A DNA stretch of 64,000 bases from Thermoplasmata archaeon UBA61 (GCA_002503985.1 DASW01000009.1:104344-168343), one strand, 5' to 3'. Positions 31,269 through 40,029 are shown, numbered from the stretch's first letter. Numbers and translations are program-made. The notes: a model not told the origin generated them from the letters alone.

Positions 31269-32407
31269 CGCGAGGGCTCTTCCCGACGCAGGAGATCGGC
31301 AGCCTCGCGAAGCCGCGGTGGCAGATCCTCGGCCAACGGTCGGAGCCGCTCGACGAGAGCGCGAAGGAAGAGCTCCGGCTCTGGGACTCGCGGACCGGGT
31401 TCGCGGCCGAGGCGCCCGAGGTCCGCGACGCACTGCTCGGAGGCCGACCGAGGGACGCGAGCCCCGACGCGGTCCGGGACCTGGGCGCGCTCTTCGGCCT
31501 GCGGTTCCTCGAGACGGCCGGGCTCGACCGGGTCTACGACGGGGAAGCCCGCCGCATCGAGATGTACGAGCACCCCATCCGCCAGATGCACGGCTTCCGC
31601 TTCGGAGGCCACGTCCGCTCGTTCGACAACAAGTACTACCTCAAGGCGGCCGTGACGGACGAGGTCCGCCTCGACCGGCCGTACCATGTCGACGAGTTCG
31701 AGTTCGTGAAGGCGCACGCCCGCGCGGAGCCGAAGCTGCCGGTCACGGGCCCGTACACCCTCGCCGATTGGTCGTTCAACGAGTACTACCTCGCCCGTCA
31801 GCCCGGCTGGAAGGGCCGGGCGGCGCGACGGGCCGCGCAACAGGAGTTCGTGGTCGACCTCGCCCGACGGGCGGTCCGGCCCACGCTGAGCGCGCTCATC
31901 TACCGAGGGTGCCGGGTGATCCAGATCGACGAGCCGGCCGCCGGGACCCACCCGGACGAGGCCGCGATCGTCGTCGACGGGTTCAACGCCGCGACGGAAG
32001 GCTTGGACGCCGAGTTCACGATGCACATCTGCTACTCGAACTACGCGGACCTCCTCCCGACGCTTCTCGAGGCGAAGCGCTGCCGACAGTGGGCGTGGGA
32101 GTTCGCGAACCGCGACACGCCGGGCCACGACGGCTACGAGGTCCTCAAGGTGCTCGCGGAGTACGGCGACCGGCGGGACGTGGGCCTCGGCGCCGTCGAC
32201 GTCCACCGCGACGCGGTCGAGCCGCCCGAGGTCGTCGCCGACCGGATCCGGCGGGCCGCAAAGTACCTCGGGGACCCGCAGCGGATCTGGGTGAACCCGG
32301 ATTGCGGCCTTCGCACCCGCAGCCTTTCGGTCGCCCGCGCGAAGCTCGAGTCGGTCGTGGCCGGCGCCGCGCTCGCGCGCGCCGAGATCGAGAACCCGCG
32401 GCGATAG
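31265..32407 (+). CDS. methionine synthase, cobalamin-independent, catalytic half (MetE C-terminal-like)
   Basis: 380 aa. FPTQEIGSLAKPRWQILGQR opens the domain. RVIQIDEPAAGTHP is followed by the zinc ligands FTMHICYSNY (His, Cys), WAWEFANRD (Glu) and WVNPDCGLRTR (Cys). Transfers a methyl group to homocysteine. Separation from the N-terminal half is typical of archaeal core methionine synthases, whose methyl donor may be a corrinoid or pterin rather than folate polyglutamate; the sequence does not decide. Confidence 0.85.
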   Translation: MTRGLFPTQEIGSLAKPRWQILGQRSEPLDESAKEELRLWDSRTGFAAEAPEVRDALLGGRPRDASPDAVRDLGALFGLRFLETAGLDRVYDGEARRIEMYEHPIRQMHGFRFGGHVRSFDNKYYLKAAVTDEVRLDRPYHVDEFEFVKAHARAEPKLPVTGPYTLADWSFNEYYLARQPGWKGRAARRAAQQEFVVDLARRAVRPTLSALIYRGCRVIQIDEPAAGTHPDEAAIVVDGFNAATEGLDAEFTMHICYSNYADLLPTLLEAKRCRQWAWEFANRDTPGHDGYEVLKVLAEYGDRRDVGLGAVDVHRDAVEPPEVVADRIRRAAKYLGDPQRIWVNPDCGLRTRSLSVARAKLESVVAGAALARAEIENPRR

Positions 32408-32411
32408 CCCC

Positions 32412-33290
32412 TCAGGGACCCGACAGGACCTCGGCCCCGGTCGGTCCGACGAGGACCGTGTGCTCGGCCTGGGCGACCAGGCCGTGACCCCGCTCGACGA
32501 ACACCGGGTACGACTGGAGCTTCCGGCGGACTCGTTCGAGCGCGGCCTTCTCCTCCGGAGCGACGACCCAGCGGGCGGTGAACGGAAGCGTCCGGAACCG
32601 GGCGAACATCGCGGCGAGCGCGGGGTCGGACCCTCCCGGGTCGTTGCGGAACCTAAGGATGTTCCCGAACGGGCCGTTCCCGATCGACCCCATCCCGTTG
32701 GTGGCGAACGGCTCGATCGCGATCACCTCGCCCTCCTCGAGGGTCTCGGCGCTCATCCCAGGGACGTTCGGGATCGACTTGCCGGCGTGCAGGAGGTAGC
32801 GCTCGATCGAGTGTCCCGTGAGGTCGACGATCGGCTTCAGTCCCCGGGCGCGGATCGCCTCGGCGATCGCGCGGGAGACGTCGTCGACCCGGCCCCCGGC
32901 CCGCACGCGCGCGATCCCGGCCGCGCGGCCTTCCCTCGCGGCGCGGATCAGGTGGTCGTGCCGGTGCGTCCCGCCGACCTCGACCGAGTCGGCCGTGTCG
33001 GCGATCGCCCCGTCCAAGTGGGCCCCGACGTCGACCTTGAGCAGGTCCCCGTCCTGGAGCGTGACCGTATCGCCCGGAGCCGGGGTGAAATGAGCCGCCT
33101 CGTCGTTGCGTGAGAGGTTCGCCGGGAACGCCGGCGCCGCGCCCTCCGACCGGATGAACGCCTCGATCGCCTCGGCTACGTCCGCGAGGCGAGCGCCCGG
33201 GACGGCGAGGCGGAGTCCGAGCTCCCGAGCCTTCCCCGCGATGCGCGCGGCCTCGCGCCACCGGTCAAGGTCCGGAGGGTATCGTGCCAT
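32412..33290 (-). CDS. map: methionine aminopeptidase, type II
   Basis: 292 aa. Removes initiator Met from nascent proteins. GDLLKVDVGAHLDGAIADTA supplies the two metal-binding Asp residues; LTGHSIERYLLHAGKSIPNV the His; EEGEVIAIEPFATNG the Glu. The insertion before the last Glu is of type II character. Third in an ndk-sua5-map run with gaps of fewer than 10 bases. Confidence 0.93.
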   Translation of the reverse strand: MARYPPDLDRWREAARIAGKARELGLRLAVPGARLADVAEAIEAFIRSEGAAPAFPANLSRNDEAAHFTPAPGDTVTLQDGDLLKVDVGAHLDGAIADTADSVEVGGTHRHDHLIRAAREGRAAGIARVRAGGRVDDVSRAIAEAIRARGLKPIVDLTGHSIERYLLHAGKSIPNVPGMSAETLEEGEVIAIEPFATNGMGSIGNGPFGNILRFRNDPGGSDPALAAMFARFRTLPFTARWVVAPEEKAALERVRRKLQSYPVFVERGHGLVAQAEHTVLVGPTGAEVLSGP

Positions 33291-33299
33291 CGCGTCCGC

Positions 33300-33863
33300 T
33301 CAGCTCCTCACGATCTCACGCGGTTCGGGCCCGATGAGGTCGACCACGGTCGATGGCTCCCCGGAGCCGAGAGGCAGCGCGGGTAGGTAAACGCTCACCG
33401 CCGCTCCGAGCGCGCGACGCACGTCGGCGACCGTGCGGGCGGGCGGGGCGCCGTGTCGGTTCGCAGATGTCGCCGTGACGGGTCCGGCCGCCCGGGCGAG
33501 CTCGCGCGCCACGGGATGGTCCGGTACCCGGAACCCGATCGTAGAGCCGCCGCCGACGCTCGGCGCGAACCGGCGGAATGCCTCCGGGGAGGGAAGGAGA
33601 AGGACCGTGAACGGCCCGGGAAGGTGGCGGCGCAGGAACCGGCGCGCCATCGGAGAGACGAGAGCGTACCGCTCGACCTCCTCGGTCGAGCTCAAGCAGA
33701 CCGAGATCGGTTGGGTAGGGGAGCGGCCCTTCGCCGCGATGAGCTTCCTCACGGCGCTGCGGTCGCTCGCGAGCGCGCCCAGCCCGAGAACGGTGTCCGT
33801 GGGATAGACGACGAGCCCGCCCCGTCGGAGCGCCTTCACCGCGTTCGATAGCGCGGGCCCCAT
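33300..33863 (-). CDS. sua5: threonylcarbamoyl-AMP synthase (Sua5/YrdC)
   Basis: 187 aa, YrdC-length without the C-terminal Sua5 domain. GGLVVYPTDTVLGLGALASD, KGRSPTQPISVCLSS, FLRRHLPGPFTVLLLPS, GFRVPDHPVARELA and PVTATSANRHGAPPA are the family blocks. First step of t6A37 tRNA modification. Six bases separate it from the ndk stop. Confidence 0.92.
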   Translation of the reverse strand: MGPALSNAVKALRRGGLVVYPTDTVLGLGALASDRSAVRKLIAAKGRSPTQPISVCLSSTEEVERYALVSPMARRFLRRHLPGPFTVLLLPSPEAFRRFAPSVGGGSTIGFRVPDHPVARELARAAGPVTATSANRHGAPPARTVADVRRALGAAVSVYLPALPLGSGEPSTVVDLIGPEPREIVRS

Positions 33864-33869
33864 CGACCC

Positions 33870-34328
33870 CTAGAAGTATTCCTCGCCGACGCGCGAGTAG
33901 GTGAGGTACTCTTCCTCGGTGAAGTAGAGCGCGAGCTCCCGCGCGGCCGAAGCGGCCGAATCGGAGGCGTGGAGCAGGTTCGGCGTGATCGCGAGACCCA
34001 GGTCCCCGCGGACGGTCCCCGGGGCGGCGGTCTGAGGGTTGGTGGTGCCCGTGAGGAGGCGGACGACGGCGATCGCCGAGCGCCCTTCGATGGCGAGCGC
34101 GACCACGGGCCCCGACGTGATGTGCTGGACGAGACCCGGGTAGAACGGCTTGCCTTGGTGTTCGGCGTAGTGGCGCTGCGCGAGCTCCGGGGTCACCCGG
34201 AGCATCTTCGCGGCGACGATCTTGAGGCCTTTCCGCTCGAAGCGGCCGACGATCTCCCCGATCATGCCTCGGCGCACTCCGTCCGGCTTCACGAGAGCGA
34301 ACGTCCGCTCGACAGACCCTTCGGCCAT
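33870..34328 (-). CDS. ndk: nucleoside diphosphate kinase
   Basis: 152 aa. RTFALVKPDGVRRGMIGEIV, ITSGPVVALAIEGRSAIAVV, and near the C-terminus DLGLAITPNLLHASDSAASA with the active-site His in NLLHASD (usual N-x-x-H-x-S-D). TATA CCTTAACCC at 34351-34359 fits a leaderless ATG. Confidence 0.96.
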   Translation of the reverse strand: MAEGSVERTFALVKPDGVRRGMIGEIVGRFERKGLKIVAAKMLRVTPELAQRHYAEHQGKPFYPGLVQHITSGPVVALAIEGRSAIAVVRLLTGTTNPQTAAPGTVRGDLGLAITPNLLHASDSAASAARELALYFTEEEYLTYSRVGEEYF

Positions 34329-34428
34329 CGGCCCGCCGAGCCCGACCGGGGGTTAAGGTTTCGCGCCCGCGCTCCCCCGGCTCCTCTCGGCTCCCTCCGA
34401 GTCCGGGGTCGCGCGGAGGAGCCGTACG

Positions 34429-34956
34429 TCACACGACCCGGGCGTCGCACCCTCCGACCCACGGGCACCGGGCGCACCGGGCCCGCGACGGGGTAGCGCG
34501 TCCGTCGTACGGCCGTCCGAGCTCGACCCGGACCGCCAGCAGCTCGTCCCGAGCGCGGCCGTCCCACCGGACCCGAAACTCCCTGTCCGAGTACCGAAGC
34601 ACCCCGTACGGCGGGGCGACCCCGGTGGCCTCTTCGACGAGCAGGCAGTACGCCCGGACCTGGACCACGTGCGAGGGGGTCGGGCCCCGAGGCGGGGTCG
34701 ACCGGGTCTTGAGCTCGACCGGGATGACCCGGCCGTCCCGAAGGCGACGGAGCTCGTCGGGCCGCCCCGCGAGACCGTACCGCTCGGACCGCAGCGTCGC
34801 CGGGCGGCCGGCGTCGACCGCGACCAGTCGACCGCGGGTCGCATCGTACCGACGCTCGGAGAGTGCGTGGAGCGCCCAGGCCGTGAGAGCGACGCCGACG
34901 ACGGCCACGACCCCCGCGGCGAGGACCGGGACCGTCAGGGACGGAAGATCCACCAT
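34429..34956 (-). CDS. Cas4-like PD-(D/E)XK nuclease, C-terminal piece with membrane helix
   Basis: 175 aa. A transmembrane helix at residues about 8-30 is followed by the RecB-type nuclease core: YGLAGRPDELRRLRDGRVIP then VELKTR (D...E-x-K) and VVQVRAYCLLVEEATG (Q-x-x-x-Y). It ends with RCARCPWVGGCDARVV, three of the four Cys that hold the Cas4/Dna2-type 4Fe-4S cluster. The fourth is in the overlapping upstream gene. The frame begins 22 bases inside that gene. No CRISPR genes are near, so a DNA-repair or membrane-linked role is more likely than spacer acquisition. Confidence 0.7.
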   Translation of the reverse strand: MVDLPSLTVPVLAAGVVAVVGVALTAWALHALSERRYDATRGRLVAVDAGRPATLRSERYGLAGRPDELRRLRDGRVIPVELKTRSTPPRGPTPSHVVQVRAYCLLVEEATGVAPPYGVLRYSDREFRVRWDGRARDELLAVRVELGRPYDGRATPSRARCARCPWVGGCDARVV

Positions 34957-35198
34957 ACCCCCAGCGCGGCCAGCGCCACTCCGAGAAGCAGAACCCCCCA
35001 GTACGATCCCCCGCGCTCCGCGAGGTGTCGCTCGGCGGTCAGAACGCGGTCATGGTATCGGACCCCGCCGAGCGCGCTCCGCTCGGAGGAGCGGCTCGGC
35101 CCCTCGGGGGGAGGGTGATGCCGGTACCAGTGCGAGCGGGGACAATAGACGTAGTCCGCGAGGTCGGACGGGGTCGTCCATCGCCCGTCGGGTCCCAT
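34935..35198 (-). CDS. Cas4-like N-terminal piece with membrane helix
   Basis: 87 aa. WTTPSDLADYVYCPRSHWYR matches the N-terminus of Cas4-family proteins, with the first cluster Cys in YVYCPRS. The C-terminal 20 residues are a transmembrane helix (YWGVLLLGVALAALGVWWIF). It overlaps the nuclease piece by 22 bases in another frame. The two would meet at the membrane and complete one Fe-S cluster. Leaderless ATG near GATAAGCTC (35222-35229). Confidence 0.65.
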   Translation of the reverse strand: MGPDGRWTTPSDLADYVYCPRSHWYRHHPPPEGPSRSSERSALGGVRYHDRVLTAERHLAERGGSYWGVLLLGVALAALGVWWIFRP

Positions 35199-35266
35199 GC
35201 GCCGGGACGCGGTCCGCGCGAGAGCTTATCGATTCCGTTGCACGCGCACCGGAGCGGCGGACGCGC

Positions 35267-35683
35267 TCACTCTTTCGCCGGGGCCTCGGCCTTCTTCCGC
35301 GGGCGTCTCGGCTTCGTCGCGGGCGCGGGGGAAGCCGTCGTCGGTTCGGGAGTCGGCGCGCTCTCCTTCGAGGGAGGCTCGGCGGCCGGTGCGGCCGCGC
35401 TGGCCGCGACCGCGGGTTGGCGGCCGCCCGAACGGGTCCGCCCGGCCTTCTGGCTCGGCGCGGCGGCGGGACCCTTCTGGGCGGACGAGCGGTCCGCGGC
35501 GCGCTTCAACTCGTGCGCGCGCGTCCACTTGAAGCGGTGGCCGACGCGGTGGAGATGGAGCTGCTGCTTGCGGCACGAGGAAGTGCAGAAGTGGAACACC
35601 GTGCCGTCCCGCTTCACGAACATCATGCCGGTGCCCGGTTCGATCTCCTGGGCGCAGAACGAGCATTGACGCTTGACGACCAT
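35267..35683 (-). CDS. rpl24e: ribosomal protein L24e with long Ala/Pro/Lys tail
   Basis: 138 aa. KRQCSFCAQEIEPGTGMMFV and VFHFCTSSCRKQQLHLHRVG carry the C-x2-C / C-x3-C zinc site and the L24e core. Family members are about 60-70 aa; this one adds roughly 70 low-complexity residues rich in Ala, Pro and Lys. Follows S28e by 13 bases. Confidence 0.93.
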   Translation of the reverse strand: MVVKRQCSFCAQEIEPGTGMMFVKRDGTVFHFCTSSCRKQQLHLHRVGHRFKWTRAHELKRAADRSSAQKGPAAAPSQKAGRTRSGGRQPAVAASAAAPAAEPPSKESAPTPEPTTASPAPATKPRRPRKKAEAPAKE

Positions 35684-35696
35684 CGCGAGTCCTCCG

Positions 35697-35909
35697 CTAC
35701 CGGACCGAGAGCTTGCGCGCCTCGCGCGCCGTCTCTCGCAGGATCAGGACATCTCCCAGGCGGATCGGACCGGCGACGTTGCGGGTGATGATCTTGCCAC
35801 GGTCGCGGCCGGCGAGCACGCGCACCTTCACCTGCGTCGCTTCCCCGGCCATGCCGGTGCGACCGACGAGCTCGACGACCTCGGCCGGCGAGCCCTTCTC
35901 TTCCGCCAT
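35697..35909 (-). CDS. rps28e: ribosomal protein S28e
   Basis: 70 aa. GSPAEVVELVGRTGMAGEAT, VRVLAGRDRGKIITRNVAGP and IRLGDVLILRETAREARKL match S28e over its full length. Middle gene of the L7Ae-S28e-L24e cluster. Confidence 0.96.
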   Translation of the reverse strand: MAEEKGSPAEVVELVGRTGMAGEATQVKVRVLAGRDRGKIITRNVAGPIRLGDVLILRETAREARKLSVR

Positions 35910-35945
35910 CGTTCCCTCCCGTCCGTCGTTCCGCTACCGGCACCC

Positions 35946-36317
35946 TCACTTCTTGAGGGTCGAGAACGCGGCCGAAAGCTCTTCGAGGAGGGCGCGGGCC
36001 TCGCCCGGCTCCACGACCGCCACGCTCGCCGCGGACTTCGAGAGGCCGGCCGATTGGCCGAGCCGCTGCTTCTTCGGGACGTAGAGGTACGGGATCCGCT
36101 TCTCCTCGCAGAGCATCGGGATGTGGACGAGGATCTCGACCGGGTCGACGTCCTCGGCCATGATCACGAGCTTCGCTTCGGCGCGTTCGCTCGACTTCGT
36201 CACTTCGTTCGTGCCGACCCGGACCTTTCCGGTCTCGCTCGCCACTTGGACGAGCTGAAGGGCCTTGTCGGCGAGGTCGCTCGGGGTCTCGAATCGCACG
36301 TAGATTGGTCGCGCCAT
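35946..36317 (-). CDS. rpl7ae: ribosomal protein L7Ae
   Basis: 123 aa. KVRVGTNEVTKSSERAEAKL, VIMAEDVDPVEILVHIPMLC and EEKRIPYLYVPKKQRLGQSA are the L7Ae k-turn binding core. It acts in the 50S subunit, C/D and H/ACA particles and RNase P. ATG 36317 is chosen over the open frame up to 36368. The leader of about 54 bases contains a strong hairpin, unlike the leaderless neighbours. Confidence 0.96.
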   Translation of the reverse strand: MARPIYVRFETPSDLADKALQLVQVASETGKVRVGTNEVTKSSERAEAKLVIMAEDVDPVEILVHIPMLCEEKRIPYLYVPKKQRLGQSAGLSKSAASVAVVEPGEARALLEELSAAFSTLKK

Positions 36318-36336
36318 CTTCGTTCCTCGCGTCAGC

Positions 36337-36359
36337 GGAACCCCCGTATCGGGGGGTCC
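36337..36359 (-). promoter_or_regulatory. hairpin in the L7Ae mRNA leader
   Basis: GGA-CCCCC pairs with GGGGG-TTCC around a GATAC loop. On the minus strand GTGA lies before the hairpin and CTGA after it. The TATA box GTTAAATAGC at 36392-36401 gives a leader of about 54 bases. L7Ae in some archaea represses its own mRNA through a leader k-turn; whether this forms a k-turn is uncertain. Confidence 0.4.
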
Positions 36360-36421
36360 TCGGCTCACGGGTGGGGCCGGCTACGGGCTGCGCTATTTAA
36401 CTCTGCGCTGCGCGCACTCGC

Positions 36422-37489
36422 TCAAGAGCTCGGGGAGGCGGGAGCGGCGAACGAGGCCGGAGAGAGCTCGGGGTGCCCGGCAAAGTACCGTCGGGCCGGG
36501 TCGACGAGCCGGTCGAGCGCGTCGGTGACCGCCCCCTTCAGGTCTTGGGGATGGAGGAGACCGCCGGCCCAGCTCGCGAGGAACTCCTTCTCGGTCGTGA
36601 ACTCGAGCGGGCCGCCGTACTTCGCCGGACGCTCGACCCGAAGACGACCCTCCCACGGGATCACGATGAACCGCACGATCTCCACGATCGGGTTCCCGTC
36701 GACCTCTTTCGCGGGACAGAAGGCGCCCTGGACCCTCTCCGCGATGACCTCTCGGGTCGCCGGGATCGGAATCCCGGACCCCGGGTCGGACTTCGACATC
36801 TTCCGCTCGACCGTCCCGTCGGTCGGGTCCATTCGGCCGCCGCCCCTCAGCGACGAGAGGAGCGGGGTGTGGATCGACGTGGGCACCGGCCAGCGGTAGT
36901 GGTGGGCCGTCTCGCGGGCGAGGACGTGGCCCCGCCGCTGGTCCATGCCGCCGTAGGCGATGTCGACCGGGAGCTCGAAGATGTCCGCGACCTGCATCGC
37001 CGGGTAGTAGAGCCAGGACGTGTCGAGGGTCGACTCCTCCTCGCTCCGCCCCATGATCGACATCGCCCGCTTCGTGCGCGCGAGGCTGGTCGCCTTCGCG
37101 ACCCGGACGACCCGGGCCCAGTAGTCGGCGGAACCGGTGAGCTCGTGCGCCCAGCGGAAGCGAACGCGCTCGGGGTCCGCGCCGAGCGCGGAGAACGTCG
37201 CCTGCATGTACCGCCCCGCCGCGACGATGCGGTCGAGGGCGCCGCCGAGCTTGCCGTTGATCCAGGCGTGCCAGTCGGCGAGGAAGACGGTGACGTCGCA
37301 CCCGGCCTCCGCGAGGTCGAGGACCTTGCGCGTGGTGATGAGGTGGGCGACCGTGAGGGACCCCGACGGCTCGAAGCCGATGTACGCCCGCGGGTGGTCA
37401 TTCGAGGCGAGGAGGGTCCGCAGCTCCTCTTCGGTGACGACCTCTTCGGTATGTCGGACGACCCGGGCCAGGCGCTCGTCGATGTCCAT
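36422..37489 (-). CDS. tyrS: tyrosyl-tRNA synthetase
   Basis: 355 aa. AYIGFEPSGSLTVAHLITTR is the HIGH-region, VDIAYGGMDQRRGHVLARET the Tyr/ATP site and TVERKMSKSDPGSGIPIP the KMSKS loop. Archaeal/eukaryal-type length. TATA GGATAAATACGG at 37512-37521 fits a leaderless ATG. Confidence 0.95.
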   Translation of the reverse strand: MDIDERLARVVRHTEEVVTEEELRTLLASNDHPRAYIGFEPSGSLTVAHLITTRKVLDLAEAGCDVTVFLADWHAWINGKLGGALDRIVAAGRYMQATFSALGADPERVRFRWAHELTGSADYWARVVRVAKATSLARTKRAMSIMGRSEEESTLDTSWLYYPAMQVADIFELPVDIAYGGMDQRRGHVLARETAHHYRWPVPTSIHTPLLSSLRGGGRMDPTDGTVERKMSKSDPGSGIPIPATREVIAERVQGAFCPAKEVDGNPIVEIVRFIVIPWEGRLRVERPAKYGGPLEFTTEKEFLASWAGGLLHPQDLKGAVTDALDRLVDPARRYFAGHPELSPASFAAPASPSS

Positions 37490-37614
37490 CGGGAAGGCGC
37501 AGGGCCGTCCGTATTTATCCGATAGAGGTCGGCAGCGTCCCGGCGGCAGCGGCCGGTTCGTGGGCGCCCGGACTTATTAAGACCCCCCGAGCTGCTAGTA
37601 ATCAACCCCCGCCC

Positions 37615-40029
37615 ATGGACGAATCGACCGAGACCGTAGTGCCGCTGGCACCTCCCGCCACCGCTCCGGCCGAGGAGCTCGCCCGTGCCCTCGGGGTTAG
37701 CGTCGACACGGCCGAACGGCTCGTGAAGGCCGGTCACACCAGCGTCTCCGCGGCCCGGGAACTGTCGGCCGAGGCCCTCACCGAGCTCGGCATCTCCGCC
37801 GAGGAGGCGACTCGGCTCCGCCCCGCCCCCCCAGAGCCGGTGCCTGTGTCGGAGGCCGCGCCGGAACCCGTGCGGGAAACCCCCCCGGAGCCCGTACCAC
37901 TGGCGGCGTCAGAGCCCGAGCCGACCGCGGCTCCGGAACCCGCGACGGAGACTGCTTCGGAGCCCGCGGCGGCCGCCGCGTCAGAACCTGCGTTGGGTCC
38001 CGCTCCTCTCGACTCGGACCGTATCGTCGAACGATGGGCCGGCACGGTCCGTCGCCCCGACCGGACGCGTCGCCGACGGCCCGCGGTCGCTCCGAAGGAG
38101 TCGGCGGAGGTCCTGAGGAAGTGGGTCGACGGCGACGACCGAGCGATGGAGGACTGGATCCACGCCTCCGAGGCCGACCGGATCGCGCCCGCGGCCCCCC
38201 TCGTCAGCCCCCCCACGCCGGGCCCGGCCGAAGGCCCCGCTCCGCCGACCTCCGCCGAGACCGCGGCAACCGCGCCCGTCCTGGCGCGGGAGGAGACGGT
38301 CGTGCGGTGGCTCACCGGGCTGCTCGACCGCGTCAAGAGCGACCAGTTCGACCCATCCTCCATGATCCAGGAGGCCCAGGACCTCCAGCGCCAACTGTTC
38401 GACGAGAGGGCGAAGCGCAAGCAGCTCGAGGACGAGGTCGAGCACGTGAAGCGCGGCTCGATCGCCGTCATCAAATACGTCCGCTCGCACGAGGCGAAGG
38501 AGCGCGAGATCGCGCTGCGTTCCAAGGACGACGAGATCGCCGAGCTCAAGCTCCGACTTCTGGCTCTCGAGGGAGTGGACGGACAGCGGGCGCCCTCCCC
38601 CTCCGCGCCGGCAGGCCCCCGGGCCGAGACCTCGGCGGCCACCGCCACCGCGGCCGACGCGGTCGAAAAGTCGACCCGCGAGCTCGACCAGCGCCTGCGC
38701 GAGGAGTTCGCGCAACGCGAGCACGAGTACATCGAGCGGGAAACGGAGCTCCGTCGTCGCATCGTTCAGCTCGAAGGGGAGGTTCGCAGCCTCTCGAGCC
38801 AATCCGAGCGGGCCCGGGACCGGGAGTCGATCCTGTCGAAGGACCGGGGCCCGGTCACGGAGGACCTCGCCCGCCGTCTCGAGGAGGTCCACCAACAGGA
38901 GCGGGACCTGGTCGCTCGCGAGAACGAGCTGAGGACCCGCTTCGAGGAGATCCGGATCAACGCCGAGGAGAACGAACGCCGTCGCGGGCTCCTCGAGTTC
39001 AAGGAAGGGGAGCTCGCCGCGTTCGACCAGCAGCTGCAGACGCGCCGCCAGGCGCTCGACATCCAATCGCGCCGCATCGAGGAGCAGCGCAAGGAGCTCC
39101 CGGCGCCCGGCTCGGCGCCGAGCGACGAGGCCCGCCGCGTCGAGGACCTCCGCCACCAGCTCTCGCAGAAGGAGAACGAGCTCCGTGCCCGCGAGAGCCA
39201 ACTGGCCCAGCGGGTCCAGGAGCTCGAGCGGATGAGCGGCGCCACCGCCGAGGCGGAAGCGAACAAGATGCAAGCCGAGGCGGTCGCGACGGTCTCCGAG
39301 ACGAAGGTGAAGAGCGGGATCCGGCGCCTCGACGACCTGCTCTACGGCGGTTTCCCCGTGGGGTCGCAGATCCTCGTCAACGGCCCGGCGCACACCGGCA
39401 AGGACGTGCTCGCCCGCCTCTTCTCGGCCGAAGGGCTCCGGCTCGGGATCCCGTCCATCTGGGTCGTGACCGACAAGACGTACCTCCAGGTCCGCGACGA
39501 CCTCGCCGGCCTCTATCCGGGGTTCGCGGAGGCCGAGAAGAAGGGGATGATCCGCTACGCCGACCTGTACTCCCGCGCGGTCGGCGCCACGCCCACGGGC
39601 GTCGGCGTGCGGTTCCTGTCCTCCACGGACAAGAACGTCCTCGACCAGCTCTCCGAGACCGTCCGGTCCTACGCGGAGGAGCTCAAGGAGAAGTTCCCGG
39701 CGTACCGGCTCATCTTCGAGTCGGTCTCGACGGTCACGGCTTACCTCGACACCGCCGCGACCTTCCGGTTCCTGCAGCCGTTCGTCGGGCGTCGGAAGAT
39801 CGACGGGGCGGTGAGCTACTACATGCTCGACAGCGGCATGCACACCCAGAGCGACCTCGAGACGCTCGAGCACATGGTCGACGGGTCGATCAACCTCAAG
39901 GTGGAGCAGATGAAGACCCTCCTCGCGATCAAGGGGATCGGGGAAGCGCAGGCGCGTTCGTGGGTCGGCTACTCGTTCACGAAGCGCTCGTTCAACCTCG
40001 GGTCGTTCTCTCTCGAGCACATCCGATAG
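37615..40029 (+). CDS. coiled-coil protein with N-terminal HhH-like and C-terminal KaiC-like RecA ATPase domain
   Basis: 804 aa. Residues about 20-65 resemble a helix-hairpin-helix/SAM-like unit (VSVDTAERLVKAGHTSVSAA, EALTELGISAEEATRL). A Pro/Glu/Ala repeat linker runs to about 120. Heptad coiled coil fills about 250-540. The C-terminal 250 residues form a KaiC/RecA-like domain: SGIRRLDDLLYGGFPVGSQI, VNGPAHTGKDVLARLF (Walker A with Asp after GK), IWVVTDKTYLQVRDDL and LIFESVSTVTAYLDTA. The final TLLAIKGIGEAQARSWVGYS looks HhH-like. It may be an ATP-dependent scaffold or signalling protein; function unknown. TATA CTTATTAAG at 37572-37580. Confidence 0.75.
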   Translation: MDESTETVVPLAPPATAPAEELARALGVSVDTAERLVKAGHTSVSAARELSAEALTELGISAEEATRLRPAPPEPVPVSEAAPEPVRETPPEPVPLAASEPEPTAAPEPATETASEPAAAAASEPALGPAPLDSDRIVERWAGTVRRPDRTRRRRPAVAPKESAEVLRKWVDGDDRAMEDWIHASEADRIAPAAPLVSPPTPGPAEGPAPPTSAETAATAPVLAREETVVRWLTGLLDRVKSDQFDPSSMIQEAQDLQRQLFDERAKRKQLEDEVEHVKRGSIAVIKYVRSHEAKEREIALRSKDDEIAELKLRLLALEGVDGQRAPSPSAPAGPRAETSAATATAADAVEKSTRELDQRLREEFAQREHEYIERETELRRRIVQLEGEVRSLSSQSERARDRESILSKDRGPVTEDLARRLEEVHQQERDLVARENELRTRFEEIRINAEENERRRGLLEFKEGELAAFDQQLQTRRQALDIQSRRIEEQRKELPAPGSAPSDEARRVEDLRHQLSQKENELRARESQLAQRVQELERMSGATAEAEANKMQAEAVATVSETKVKSGIRRLDDLLYGGFPVGSQILVNGPAHTGKDVLARLFSAEGLRLGIPSIWVVTDKTYLQVRDDLAGLYPGFAEAEKKGMIRYADLYSRAVGATPTGVGVRFLSSTDKNVLDQLSETVRSYAEELKEKFPAYRLIFESVSTVTAYLDTAATFRFLQPFVGRRKIDGAVSYYMLDSGMHTQSDLETLEHMVDGSINLKVEQMKTLLAIKGIGEAQARSWVGYSFTKRSFNLGSFSLEHIR

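Noticed and set aside
34429..35198. Cas4-like genes as part of a CRISPR system
   Set aside because: No repeat-spacer array and no other cas gene in the window; the neighbours are ribosomal and housekeeping genes.
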